A model generated the notes under the pieces. That model was not told where the DNA came from, ran no database searches, and saw nothing but the letters and a program-made list of their open reading frames with translations. Below are positions 20,998 to 34,069 of a stretch of DNA of 64,000 bases, piece by piece (the first letter of the stretch is position 1; every line of letters begins with the position of its first letter). The position numbers and the translations under genes were made by a program. Source of the DNA: Epiperipatus broadwayi. Its lineage: Eukaryota; Onychophora; Udeonychophora; Euonychophora; Peripatidae. The DNA is taken from NCBI GenBank assembly GCA_028023455.1, contig JAQFVV010006274.1, forward strand, positions 994,001 to 1,058,000. Direction: 5' to 3'.

Positions 20998-23900
20998 CTT
21001 TAGAGAATAATTTTCTTGCCTTCATGCTGTTTTATTTTGTTTTTAGCTGAAAACAAAATATATATCTATATTCTTGTGTTTTAGTTTGCCTCATTGACTT
21101 AATATTTTGATTGGCTTCTTGTTATAAGTTGTCATTTTTTATCTTAAATACGCCCTTTTTGTCTGAATTTAGAATATTTATTGTTGTGCAAAAACTTGCA
21201 AGGTGAAATTTAGTTCTCTGATAATTAATTATTTTATGAAAACTTGAAATTATTTAAATTATTTAAATGTATGTATTTGCTTATGGTGCTTGCTATATTG
21301 CCCAAAGTTAAATTCATTCCTGCTTGATCTCTTTTTTACTATTAATATATATTGTTGAAAATTTTAATGTTTATAAACTGATCCTATATATATATATATC
21401 ACACACAATATCAGCAATGAGGTTTAGAACGAAAATTCACATATCATAATATATGTATAACTTTATGAGTAAATATCTAATATTTTGTTTGAATAAATAA
21501 AAAAATTAATATTTTTAAGACTAAAATTGTATGTAATAACCTATTTCTAGATTTTATTTTCCTGTTAATGGTTATTTTCAGATATGGTGAATTTATGATA
21601 TAAATTTTAAATAAAGTAAAATGTTCAGAATTTTTTTTGAAAAAAAAAAAGCACATGTTGAATCAAAACTATATACATTATCCTTTCGTAATTGGTAAAT
21701 AAATAATTTATTACTGATGTAATTTCCAATTAAGAATTTTTAAGTGACTGTGAGGAGGGAAGATCTATTTAAATGAAATTACGATGCTGCAGTAACTGTG
21801 AGACCTTTCAGCAGTGATTTAATTACTTATGACGTTTTTGAAATTGAATATATACCAAACTTACCTAGAACTTAAAATTAAAAAAAATTCTGTGATAGTA
21901 TGTGAACACTGAGATGTCAGGATACATTTGGTAAAGTTGATTTTCATAAGTTAATGCAAAAGAGAAAATCATATAAATATGTTCAGGAAAATATTATTTG
22001 ATGGTAATTTCATTATCTATTGATAGTTTATGTCTCCAAAAATGATTTTCACAGTTAATTAAATCTGTTATTATTGATTTAATTAACTGAGATCATTTTT
22101 ATAAACATACTAAAAAGTTTTTAAATTGTTGTGTCCTTTTATAAATTTATATGAATTTGTAGGAATAACTGATACTAGATATTGATAATGACTGCCCATG
22201 GAATATAGTTGATATATATATATATGAATGCATCTGTAAGAGAAAATGATGCTAATGGTTATTTTGCTAATTTTTATATATTAAAATATTTATAGGTATT
22301 AAAAAAGAAAAGCATTCAAAAATTAATTTGTTTGCAGGATTTTTTTATTTTAAATATTACTACTAAGCAGTTGCTGTTTTTCCTATTTATTTTTAGGTTT
22401 TTGTTTTTTAAACATTATTTCAAAAGAAGCTGCTTCATGATTTTTAAAAACACTTTAAATCTCTAATAACTACAAAACTATGATTGGAAATAATTTATGT
22501 ATCAAAATCTTTGAAAATATTTGTGTTATAGTAGATAGCAATGAAAATTCATTATAATTAATGCAACCTTGTTTTATCTCCTTTATTATAAATTGAAACA
22601 ATAAAACTTTGTATAACTTTATAATGTCTTATTTTTTAAAAAAATCAATTAGTTTTGGAGATATTATATCAACACTAAACTTTTGCAGATATCCCATAGG
22701 AGTTTTTATTTTTATTTTTAATACTGCTTAGAGTAGCATTAGCCTCATTTTCTGCACAGTTATTATTCAAAGGTTAATTAAAATACTTTTTCCATATGTT
22801 CAAAATATCTTTGTCACATAAAAATTATATTATTATTATTTTTTTTTTTTTGGTATATGTGTTACTTTTAATTCATCAAAAAAGATCTAAAGGATTCAAT
22901 CATTTGATGATAAATATTGTTTGAAGTTTAATTTTCAGTCAGTTGTTGAATTTTCACTTTTAAATCCTGTATTGCTTGGGGAGCCCTGTATTTTGCTTTT
23001 AAACCAGCAAAATAGAAAATGCCATATGTTTCATCTTAATAATTACTGAATTATTGTCAGAGAATCAACATTTTTTTTTTTTTTTTAACAAACTCACAAA
23101 TTGCATGTCTTTAGCAATATAGCCAATCCTAAAATTTAGATTTCAATTTTAGTTTTTAACTGCAGCTGAAATTTAGCATAAATATCAGTTGCTTCTAAAG
23201 AATGAATATCAATTTAAAATAGACCATGTAAGAACAACTTGGTTTGTATTCTGACTTGTAATTGTAAAGTAATTCATAAGATGTTGTTTTATCTTGAAAA
23301 TGCATTTGAGTTTCTTTGTGACAATTTTTTAATTAAACACAGTATTTATGATGGTCAGTTTATATAGTATACAAAATTTCATGAACATCAGACTATTTAA
23401 CTCCACAAACTAATGTTATTATTTTCAGTACTGTAGTATATTAATCCTACCAATATATGTGTAAAGTCTCCAAAAAGAAAAAAATATTTTTAAACAAATT
23501 TATTAATAATATCAAGTAAATATACAATAGGATATTATATACTGCTTATATAAATGTAATTATATAATATTATATGAATTTTTTAATTACAGAATTAAAA
23601 TGCTTTATTTAGTTACAAAATAAAATTAAAAAATCTGAGTTATATTCTTGATTCTTTTCTAAGTAAAAATTATTGAAAAAAAGATAACAAAAATGTCCCA
23701 GACTTGTTAGTGTTTAAAAATTTTCAGGTAATTAAAAAAGGTTCTAAAATGGCTATGTAAATATTAGGAGGAGATAGGCTTCATTTCTTTGTTTATCAAT
23801 TTTATTTAAAAAAAGAGAAGAAATTGAAGAAGGTAGGATTAAACCCAAAATAACTCTATAATGTAATGGTTAGCTTATATATGTTTAAATTTATTTTAAT

Positions 23901-26074
23901 TGATTTGTGCGATACTTAACATTGAACATTACAAAATATGCAGCAACATATTCTTTATTTATATATAATTCAAAATATTTTCTTTAATATGAGATGATGA
24001 TGATGATCAATTTGCAAACACTATTTGCAATACCTGGCAAAATCTTGTAGAATAAAAGTTATTCCTATAAAATGACATGTAATAAATATGCTGATCAGAC
24101 CTTATTACATATAAAGAAGTTAGCATAAACAAATAACAAAACAATAGTTTATTTACATAGTATCTTTGGCACAAAAGGTATAATGTTCTTTTACCCTAAA
24201 CATTTTTACCTTTATGGTTATAATTTAATGGTAACAATTGCTTTAATAAGCCATTTATTCACTAACTTTTAACTTTTAGTTGACATTAATCTGGAAAACA
24301 AATATGAAACAATCGTATTTATTTGTAAAATGTCCAGTTTATTTTGATTAATTTTAAAACATTAATCTTCCAATTATATATTATAATATTAACATATTTC
24401 TATGATCAATCATCTGTGCCATGGTGTAAATCCCTAGCCTTCAATACACCCTAAATATAAGTACTATGTATGACAGCAGCTCACAATTACAGTATATTTA
24501 TTTATATCATTAGCTTTAGCACAGTCACATACATGTATATCTAATATGGAATTATGTTAATCAATATACATTTCTTACAACGGTAATTCTAGGAAATGGC
24601 CACTTTATGTCCGAATCCGATTTAATAATAAGTCAACTTAATTACAGAGATGGATCTTTTGAATCCAATCTCTAATTTAATAACTCAATCAAAGTATGTG
24701 AGGTGGTTGGTTTTTTTTGAAATCAAAGTTTTGATTTACAAAACAAAACTGTGAATAAATTTACCACTTAGATATTATATTTTAACCATTCAACAGTGAT
24801 CTAACGATTGCATTTATAAATTCTACATTCATAAGAATCTAACAGTAGTCAAAAGGAAGGCCAATTTATGCACAAATGAATCAATCGAATTTCAAAATAA
24901 ACTTTTAACTTAAAACTCTTGTAATTATATTACCACTCGTTACTGTTAACACTTGGACACTTTCACTTTAACTATTTTATAGTATGCTCATTTGCGTGTT
25001 TACATCCTGATTATTTTATCTAATTTTATATATTGGCTGTCAATTTGTAGAGGTAAAAAAAACTCTTTTTTCTTTTTTTTCAAAGAGATAAAATTTTAGT
25101 TAAGCTAATATATAAGAAAAGATTAAGTAAATTTCGTGTTTTCTTTGGTTTAAAATATAGCTTGAGTATTTTTTATAGATGCTTAATAACAAATGCTGAC
25201 TTTTAATTTTTTTAATAAAATAGTTGCTTCTTCCTTTAATCAGTCACTTAAATGATATGTGTTATGTAAACATTCTATACATAAAAAAATATAGTTTATT
25301 CGAATTAAATGTGCAGCTAAGAGGTCATAAAATAAAAAATATAATATAGTTAATATCTTAGAATAACAGTCTAATCAATAAACAGGTTTTTTAACTTACA
25401 CAGCAAAAATTTTATATTTCATTGTGAGGACTTTTTTTTTTTTGTAGGCTGATATTTTTCCCGTGATGACTTGTATTAATTGATTCCATTTGTAATCATG
25501 TTTCTCAATTTGTTATATTGTCCCTTATCAATCTCCTCTGTTTGAAATTTGAGGTTTAAGCATTCCCCCCTTCATTTTGAATATAGATTTCGGCTTAATA
25601 ACTTGGTCGTGTTCAGATCAGATTTCAGTTATTTGGAAGTTTTTTCTCTTTTCTATTCTGTCATCCTAATGATAAGTTCTATGCAGTTTGAGTTAAGCAA
25701 GAAGCCAGGCTTAATCTTTTTATTAATTTATTTTTCATCTAATTATTTAAAATTTATTTTTTGTAACACTAATATATTTAACTGAATTGTTTTTCAATTC
25801 ATTTCATATATTTTTTAAATCTTTGATTAAAACAATTTTAACTTTAATTTATTAATTTCTCATAAATTTAAACACTTTTAACTAACTTAATAATATTAAT
25901 AATTTATTCCAAAATTTTAACATTATGTATTATTATTACATTTAATAATTTATTTTAGGCTATTTATTCTACTTTACATAATTTTCTTTAAAACTTTTGA
26001 ATGCTATATTTATTAGCATTCTCACAACAAATGAAATGAAAAAACATTATTAATTTCAATAGAAAATAATAAAT
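20998..26074. other. long gene-free AT-rich stretch
   Basis: Five kilobases of very AT-rich sequence with poly-T and TA runs and a short GAT repeat near 23994-24007. The open frame at 25549-25785 is rich in Phe, Leu and Ile, as expected from T-rich DNA, and has no domain. No RNA gene, repeat pair or transposon end was recognised. Confidence 0.5.
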
Positions 26075-27781
26075 AAAGAACTGGCTGGAGGTTGCAAGGT
26101 CATTGAGGAACTATATCCAGTCATGCTAGTCCCATTTCTGAAAAAGGATCGACTGCCATCGGAGCTTGCAAGTCTTAGGCCTATTTTGATGATGTCTCGC
26201 CGTATAAAAATAATAGAGTCTATGATCAAAGATTCGATCCAAGAACTAATTATTCCCAGTTTATTTCCCTCACAGTTTGCATATAGGGATCATTCCACGA
26301 TTGATGCAGTCTTTATTTTCAAAATAATGGTGGAACATGTGAGGTGTCAGAGAAATTCTAGGCCCATAGCTGCCCAACTGGACATTCAGGCTGCCTTTGA
26401 CTCAGTGAGGGTCGATCTCACCGGTGAACTGAGAACCTATCCTATTCCTGATACCCTCTTATCCATCATGGAGAATCTTTTTAGCAACAGGGAGATTCTT
26501 GTTATGATAGATGGCAGAATCACTCTGGGGTTTCATCCCAACATCTCTATACCCCAGGGATCTCCACTGAGAACATTATTATTTACTGCATTCATCAACC
26601 CATTGATACTTAAGATTGAAAGAGATCTCCCTGGAGTGTACATTCCCAAGCTGGGCAGGGAGACAAAAAGACCTGGCATATATTGATGAGGTAGTCATCC
26701 TCCTCCCATCTACTGATTGCCTGCCAATGCTGGAAGACATATTACACTGGTATACAGAACAATATCAACTGTTTTTCAATCAAGATAAGTCTGTAGCCTG
26801 GAAATTGTCATCTGGAAAGAAAATTCCTTCACCCTTTCTAGCCAGACCACAGAAGTTCCTTGGGTTTTCATTCGTGCTTTCGCCTTGGGACATGAGAATC
26901 CAATTACAAAACATGCTTTCCAAGGGCATAACAGATACTCTTAAATCACTCTCTGGCATTTACCTGCCTCTCTATGGCAAGGTCACACTACTCAACTTGT
27001 TAATATTCTTCCTCTCAATCATCCTTTCTACCAAGACCTTCATAACAAAAATTAATTCCCTATGTTTTGGATTCCTGTGGACAAAGAAAACTGTCATAAT
27101 CAGCCTTAGGAAGGCATGCCTACCTAAAAAAAACTCAATGGACTAGGACTACACACTCTCTTTTTTTCTAGTACAGAGAGCACATAATATGCTTGTTGCA
27201 ATTAGAAGAATAATCTCGGAGGACTCTTAACAATTCCTAGTCGCTCCCACTGATACTCCGCCACCTCATGGTCAGTCCCACCTTGGACTGATATGGTTGT
27301 CAATCTAGTTACGAGTGCTGGAATCTTTGTGGAGGCAAATGGGAATAAGCTCAAATATTGGGACATTCATCAACTGTTCTGTCAATCCTTCGTAATAACC
27401 CCATCTGTTCGCAAGGTTACCAATGAATACATCATCAAATGCTTTAAACTATGGTAGCTTGGGGCTAAATTAGACTTTATTTTAAAAATAAACATACACT
27501 CACTATCAACTAATGAATTCCTAATAAATAAAAGAAGGTTTAACAAAATACATACTCACTGTCAAATGTGGAAGCTATTAAATATTCCTGTATCTCAACC
27601 AATCACAGCAAATTTGTCATCATTTTATGATAATTATATGTTCTTATTAAAAAAAAATTTTCAGATGTCCCTAATACCAATTGTATTGGTCATATCTTGT
27701 CACCTAAATTGCAAGTTATAATGTACCTATTTATATTTTTTTTGGATGAATAAAGTTCATCATTGAATATAAAAAAAAAAT
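26075..27781 (+). mobile_element. Tx1/L1-like LINE, 5'-truncated (copy B)
   Basis: The insertion starts inside the RT domain near 26075 and ends with GGATGAATAAAGTTCATC and a poly-A run at about 27772-27781. The interior encodes RT motifs (see the pseudogene entry) and the 3' part lacks long open frames. Loss of the 5' end, the polyadenylation signal and the A tail are typical of target-primed reverse transcription. No target-site duplication could be confirmed in the A-rich flanks. Confidence 0.8.
26123..27146 (+). pseudogene. Tx1/L1-like LINE reverse transcriptase, frameshifted
   Basis: Two overlapping frames (26123-26686 and 26616-27146) form one RT domain broken by a frameshift near 26650-26680. 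Motifs in order: FAYRDHSTIDAVF; AAQLDIQAAFDSV (motif A, first catalytic Asp at residue 87); SIPQGSPLRTLLF (motif B); and, in the second frame, AYIDEVVILL, where most RTs have YADD. The second Asp of motif C is Glu. An L1-type thumb follows (PLYGKVTLLNLL, then FLWTKKTVIISLRKACLPK). The enzyme would copy LINE RNA at the nicked target. The frameshift and missing Asp argue against activity. The endonuclease domain is absent. Confidence 0.85.
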
Positions 27782-28476
27782 AAGATGTAAGTTTTGGTTT
27801 TAATATTGAAGAAAAATTCTCTGTATGCTTTGAATGAAAAATTGTGTGAGCACATGACCATGACTATGAATATTCCTGAATTTGTGTAATCCAGTATAAT
27901 GGAACAGAAAGTAGATGATAGGTTTTTTTTTTATTATCATGATTCACATACAAAATATACTGCATTAATGTGGAATGATCTAATTTTAGCAGATGAAAAA
28001 AAAAAGCACATTAAGATATTAATTACAAAATCAAAATAGTTAAGTTTTATGGTCCAGTATTTAAACTTTTTAATAATCTAATCATAGGTGAAATGTAGCA
28101 CTGAATTAAAGTTATTTATTGAACATAGTGGGTATGCTATTATGTAAGCATTCCAATATTTATTTTTGTTTGAAAATAAAGTAGGATACTATTCAATATT
28201 TTTGTCAATGGAGTTTATTTTGTCTATTGTTAATTTGTTTCATAGAAGTGGTTGGATATCTGTAGACAAGATCATTAATTTTTTTTTAGAATTTTTCATT
28301 CAGAAGCAGTTTTGGAATGAAAATAACATCATTCTTTGAGTATATATTATGGAAATGGACAGCCTTTACAGATCTTTGCAATTAGCACATTTTTGCATTT
28401 TTCTGATTGACGACATGGAAATTGATATGGGAACTTTTTAAACTGACGAGACAGCTTAGTCCAATTATATTTTTTA
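27782..28476. other. AT-rich stretch, nothing recognised
   Basis: No gene, repeat pair or element end was recognised between the LINE tail and the foldback element. Confidence 0.5.
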
Positions 28477-28800
28477 TTAAACCAATGAACATCACATGAT
28501 CACCATTTCTTATGCTTGGTTATAACTGATGTTAAAACAGGCAAAACTCACTATACGTATTGCCACACACAGCAAGCTAGAGTAATCAATGGATGCCAAA
28601 AGGCTTGTGCATAAAATCCCCATCTAGTACCTACTCATCCAATATCCCCAGACTAGTTCTAGGCACAGTGCTCTCTTTGGGAATATTGGATGAGTAGGCA
28701 CTAGATGGGGAATTTATGCACAAGCCTTCTGGCTCCATTGATTACTCTAGCTTGCTGTGTGTGGCAATACATATAGTCAGATTTGCCTGTTTTAATATTT
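28477..28800. mobile_element. foldback (MITE-like) element, family copy 2
   Basis: Arms at 28532-28650 and 28678-28796 pair over about 118 bp with few mismatches (AGCAAGCTAGAGTAATCAAT against ATTGATTACTCTAGCTTGCT). The left outer flank ACATCACATGATCACCATTT is shared, inverted, with the copy at 54 kb and with 2590-2610, showing that the family's true ends lie outside the arms. There is no coding sequence. The element superfamily is not assigned. Confidence 0.85.
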
Positions 28801-28937
28801 TTATTAATATATTAATTGGTCATTCATTTCTAAAATGTAAGATATATATCATCTTTTAGCTGTTAAAACAGATGGTATCAACAATTGAAAATTTTAAATT
28901 TCAGAAAATACTTGCAAATCATTTTGATATACTAACT

Positions 28938-29222
28938 GCTAAATGTGTGTGTATATTCATGTATACACAAAATACATATTATTAGTTAAATAATAATTAT
29001 AATTGTAAAACTAAATGGATTGTTAAATGTGTGTATATACTTATATATACACAAAATAAGTACTATAAATGTTATAATGGTAACTAAATGTATGTGTATG
29101 GATGCCAACAGCATTCACAATATTTTATAAAAGCAATTAGGCTAATTAAATAGTTTAATTAAAGGAAAAACTATAAACTAACATATCAAAAAAGGGAAAA
29201 CTATAAACTAACGTATCAAGAA
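28938..29222 (+). repeat. two small tandem duplications
   Basis: TAAATGTGTGTGTATATT...ATACACAAAATA at about 28938-28982 recurs at about 29021-29066 (period about 84). A 30-base unit with GGAAAAACTATAAACTAACA is repeated at 29163-29192 and 29193-29222 with three differences. Confidence 0.75.
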
Positions 29223-29362
29223 AGTTAGAGGAACCCGAGCAAATAATTAAGATAATTTAAACAAAGCCATTGCAACCCTGAATGTTTAGTTCCTGATCAG
29301 ATTTAATGATAATAGAAATATTGCTTAAAATAGACAATTCACTGATAATTGCATTATCTGAT

Positions 29363-29443
29363 CAGGGATCGAATATGGTAACTCAAGAGATGACCACCAT
29401 GTGGACAGCGGATGGCCAATCGAGGGAGTCTACACAAAAAAAT
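29363..29443 (-). repeat. tRNA-like repeat segment, copy 1
   Basis: About 80 bases recur at 30241-30324 with about four differences, in a region where the surrounding sequence does not match. On the minus strand the end reads TATTCGATCCCTG, which resembles a B box, preceded by GTGGTCATCTCTTGAG. I suspect a tRNA-derived segment, but no clear A box or acceptor stem is visible. Confidence 0.4.
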
Positions 29444-30156
29444 GAGATGGTGAAACAGATCTAGAATAGAACTGGGACCAGACACTTGCTAAGTGAAGCT
29501 CTTGAAAGGCAGATGTGCCATTTCTTTGGGCACCCCAGTCAGCTCCCTCCTTCACTTAGCCTTGCGGAGAATTTTACTCCGGACATTCAAAATTAAACTT
29601 AGGAACTGTAAACAGGTCGTATTGGTCTTATTATTATTTTGTTATGCCTTTGGGCCCTTATTGCTATTTATATAGCATGTGTGTATAGTCGTCATATATG
29701 TATATATTAAACAAGATTGATTATCTTCGTATAACTCTATAAATAAATTATTGTTACTTAAATGTACTTGCCGAGCTGCCTCATTAATTAGCAAATATTT
29801 GTGTTATTTATATTTGCAATCCAGCAGGCCATAGAGTGCCGCTGGACACAATAGTAACCAAATATGAAGATGATTTAAACTGGTTTGACATCAATAATAG
29901 AATAACAACATTCTAAAAATACTTGCTTGAATAGCAACAACAAATAAAGTTGCAGTTCACTAGTAAATTTTTTACTAAGACAATTTGCTATATATATACA
30001 CAGAAAAGAAAGAACATGAACATATTTTTAAGTGATTCACATAGAAAAATATAATGTTTTTGGTAATAATGGAATTATAAATATTAAAAAAAAAAAAGTA
30101 GTTGGAAAAATAGAAAAATTACAATGGGCTAAAGGTTTTGGACATCTTGGTTATAT
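29444..30156. other. gene-free stretch with a 60-codon frame of unknown meaning
   Basis: The frame 29493-29675 (MKLLKGRCAISLGTPVSSLL start, hydrophobic Leu-rich end) lies in a GC-richer patch with an 11-bp inverted repeat (GCTAAGTGAAG / CTTCACTTAGC). No domain was recognised, and there is no evidence that it is expressed. The rest is AT-rich. Confidence 0.3.
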
Positions 30157-30424
30157 ATATCAGTCACTTAAGTACTGTGCAATTTAGCATAATAATAATA
30201 TCACAGATTCAAATGCTATAAGTTCTCTAGGATCATTTTCAGGGATCGAATATGGTAATTCAAGAGATGACCACCACGTGGACAGCGGATGGCCAATCAA
30301 GGGAGTCTACACAAAAAAATGAGATAATTTTTTTAAAGAAATAAAAATCAGTCAAGTACTCTGATGAAATTTAGCATAATAATAGTGTTACAGATTCAAA
30401 GACTATAAGTTCTAGGATCAATTG
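30157..30424 (+). repeat. direct repeats flanking a tRNA-like segment
   Basis: Sequence at 30157-30240 (TTTAGCATAATAATAAT ... TCACAGATTCAAA ... CTATAAGTTCTCTAGGATCA) recurs at 30345-30424 with several differences. The intervening 30241-30328 is the second copy of the tRNA-like segment found at 29363-29443. This looks like an insertion within, or joined to, a duplicated local sequence. Confidence 0.7.
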
Positions 30425-31310
30425 CTTGTTTTATGATATAATTTAAAATAAAAATAAAAATCAGTCTTCATGGGTATCACTGTGTGAGTATAAATATTGT
30501 ACAATGTTTTATTTGTGCTGTACTTAAAAATACTTTTTTTAAAATTTTAATATAATTAAACATTGTTTAAGTATTAATATAGTACAGTGTTTTATTTATA
30601 CAGTATTTAATTAAAAACCTAGATAAAGCTTTATTATTAAATAATCACATAAGTTAAGTTTCAAATATATAGATAAATATATCCAAGTTTTATAAACAGA
30701 AGAAAAAAAACAAGAAACATTTATATTGTTAATTTTTTTTTTTTTTACTTGCTTTTTTTAATAAATGTAAAATAAACATCTTCAATGAATCACATAAAAT
30801 TTCTGCTTTTTTTAAAGAAATAAAACTTATCAATTGCACCAATGTCCTTAATTTATTACTACACCTTTACTCTACTTAGCGATTGGCTATTTAGCGATAT
30901 TTCACAATAGCGATCATCATCAATTTGTACCCATTACTTCGATTTACATTCGATTTTTCACTATAACGATTGGGAAAAAATTTCTAAAAAAATTTTTTTT
31001 GGCAGCCATCTTAAATTTTGCCTCACTGATGACATCAGAGAATAGGTATTTTAAATTCATTTTACCCAAAAGCAAAAGTATATTATTGTAATACATATAC
31101 AGGTAATGACTTTGCTGAAATTGTATACACATACAATATTTTTTCATAAAACACAATGTTAATGCTGCATTCAGTAGTTTGAATATAGAATGTATAAACT
31201 TAAAATATCTATAATTACCGAATCTATAAAACTGTATACATCATATATAATAACACATTAAATGTACATCCATTTTTTCTTTTTAAATATATATGTTCTA
31301 CAATAATATT

Positions 31311-31612
31311 AACAAATTAAAAATCCTTTTTCTTTTCAAAAATTTTATTTTCTTATCTCAATACTGAACATATATATATATATAATACAAAACTCCAACG
31401 TTTCAATGTTGATTTGTAATTAAATAATGTAAAAGAAAGAGTAATAAAATATAGCAGTGGGAGAGAGATATCCTTGAAAATGACTGTATGAAGATAAAAA
31501 CAGTTAAAATATTGGAGTTTTGTATTATATAAATACTGTATATATATATATGTTCAGTATTGAGATAAGAAAATAAAGTTTTTGAAAAGAAAAAGAAGGA
31601 TTTTTAATTTGT
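31311..31612. repeat. inverted repeat nested in the Tigger element
   Basis: The arm at 31311-31402 (AACAAATTAAAAATCC ... TTATCTCAATACTGAACATA ... ACAAAACTCCAA) pairs with 31510-31612 over about 90 bases with small indels in a TA repeat. The 107-base loop has no frame of interest. It is probably a small foldback element that inserted into the Tigger 5' region. Confidence 0.85.
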
Positions 31613-32369
31613 TATACGGTACAGGACAACTAAAATACCACCATCACAAACTTTCAGGGAAACAGTAAATAAGAATATTAAACTGTGTGTGTTTCTTAAT
31701 TACGATATGCAGTATTATTTTTAGAACACCTGGATAATTATGTAAAAATAGTTATTGATTCTGTAACTTCGTTAAAAATGTTGTTTACACACAAGTTGTT
31801 TCAAATCAAAAGAAAAATAACATTTTAAAATGCAAATGTCGAATTAGAAAAGTTTAAAAAGAAAAACAGATTGTATTTAAAATAAATGTTAATGAATTTC
31901 TTTCTACCCGAACAGGAGAGGGGCACTATTAGATTACTAAAAATACTGTGTTTATTAAGATTCTAACAATCGACTTATAGCAAATATAAAATAAAAGAAA
32001 AATAAACATGGCATATGTTTTTAGAAAATTAGTACAATTGGGTTTTTTTTCTTTTAAAATAAGTTGAATTTTTTTTTCTAAAGTTGACTGATTTACGTGT
32101 AAATAAGTCTTTATGTTCAATTAAATAATTTATAATTAAACGTTGTTTTTTAATTTTAATAATTTTAAATAAGTGCACTTCAGTAAGGATTTTTTTTTCA
32201 TTACGACGAAAAACTTCTGTGGAAGAATATAAAAACTTAAATTCAAATTTAGTTTTTCTCTTTTTTTTTTGCTGTACTCTATTTTTTAAACAGTAAAAGT
32301 ACTCTTTTTTTCATAGTGATATAAAATTTTTCTTTTTAAATACTGTACACTGTACTGTATTTAATCATC

Positions 32370-34069
32370 ATGGCCATGAAAAAAATCAAGAAAATCTTTG
32401 AGCTTGGAAACCAAAGTGGATATTTTACATCGACTGGAAAAAGGAGAAAGAAATCATAATATATGTTCATCTATGGGTTTATCTGTGTCTACTGTTGCTA
32501 TCATTTTGAAAAACAAAGTGCTCAACTAATTGTAAGTGGCTCCAAACTTTCCAAAATCACAAAATCACGGCATTTTTTATTCGAAAAATTAAAAAATTTC
32601 TCCTGCAATGGATCGATTCACGTAATCACCAAGGAGTGCCATTATCTTTTTTATTAATTCAGGGGAAAGCAATAAAACTATTTCAAGATCTTAGACAAAA
32701 AGCAATCGATGAGGGAGATGAAAGTGTCAGAGATTTAGATTTTAAAGGCAGTCATGGATGGTTTGATAGATTTCGGAGGTGTGGATACTTACACAATATA
32801 AAAATTACTGGAGAAGCAGCCTCAGAAGACAGTACTGCAGCTGCAAATTTTCCATCTGAGCTATTAAATATTATACAGGAAGGAGGATATACCACGAAAC
32901 AAATCTTCAATGTTGATGAAACTGGCCTTTTTTGGAAACGAATGCCTTCACGCGCATTTATATCAAAAGAAGAAAGAAAAGCCCCAGGTTACAAGCCAGC
33001 CAAGGATCATCTTACTTTATTACTTGGAGGAAATATGTAAGGAGATGTAAAACTGAAGCCACTTCTTGTCTACCATTCTGAAAATCCATGTGCATTTAAA
33101 GGATTTGAAAAATCATCACTTCCTGTTATATGGCGATCTAATAGGAAAGCATGGGTGACAAGAAATTTTTATAGATTATGCTAAGTCTTATCTATCACCT
33201 TTCATCATTAAATACTGTAGGAATAGAAATCTCACAGACAAGGCCTTGTTACTAATAGACAATGCACCTGGACATCCTACGGACATCTCAGATTATGTAA
33301 GCAACATCCAATTCGTGTTTTTACCACCGAACACCACATCACTTCTTCAACCTATGGATCAAGGAATCATCGCAACCTTCAAGTTGTACTATCTTCAACA
33401 ACTAATGAAGCATCTTGTCGACACTTTGGATATGGACGCTGATAACACAATTCCACATCTCTGTAAAACCTTCAATATAAAAACAGCTGTTGATTTTATA
33501 GGAAATGCTTTAAATAAGGTTACTAACACAGTTCTTAAACTTACATGGAAGAAAGTCTGCCCACAACTCATTACATGCACTGAAGTTGAAAAGGAAACCA
33601 CTTCAATCATATGCAAAAATATACTTGACTTAACGAAGAAAGCAGGATTTACAGAAGTTGATGATGATAATATTGAAGAGCTTTTGGATTCACACATGGA
33701 AGAATTAACTAATGAGGAATTAATACAAGTGAATCAAGAAAAAGAAAGCAATGAAGAAAATATAATTGATAAGTCTATAGAAAAAAATCTGAACATCAAG
33801 AAATTGAAAAAAATTATTTCATATCATGAGACCATTAACAGCTTTTTGGATGAATTTGATCCTAACTTGGAATGCAGCATTGCATTTAAAAATGCCTTCA
33901 GTCAAATAATGAGACCTTATAACATGTTATATGAAAAGAAAATTAAAGAAGTATGTCAACTATCCATTCTAAACTTTTTCTCCAGGGATTCTCAGCCATC
34001 AACATCTGATGCATCTCCTCCAAAAAAACCAAGATCAGGAAAAGATTTAGAAGAAGGCAATAGATCTTA
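32370..34069 (+). pseudogene. Tigger/Jerky-type transposase pseudogene
   Basis: Broken frames give a CENP-B-like transposase. The N-terminal Psq-type helix-turn-helix is recognisable near 32386-32520 (LETKVDILHRLEKGERNHN, then MGLSVSTVAIILKNK). A Tc5/CENP-B-type HTH follows at 32636-33040 (HGWFDRFRRCG). The DDE_1 catalytic domain has NVDETGLFW (first Asp), then in another frame LLIDNAPGHP (Asp 5 of the 33246 frame) and LQPMDQGII (Asp 38), a DD32D spacing. The acidic Lys-rich tail ends at the stop near 34069. Frameshifts occur near the start, in the 32520-32636 region and near 33160, with a TAA at about 33038. All three acidic residues remain, so inactivation is by frame breaks. Confidence 0.9.
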
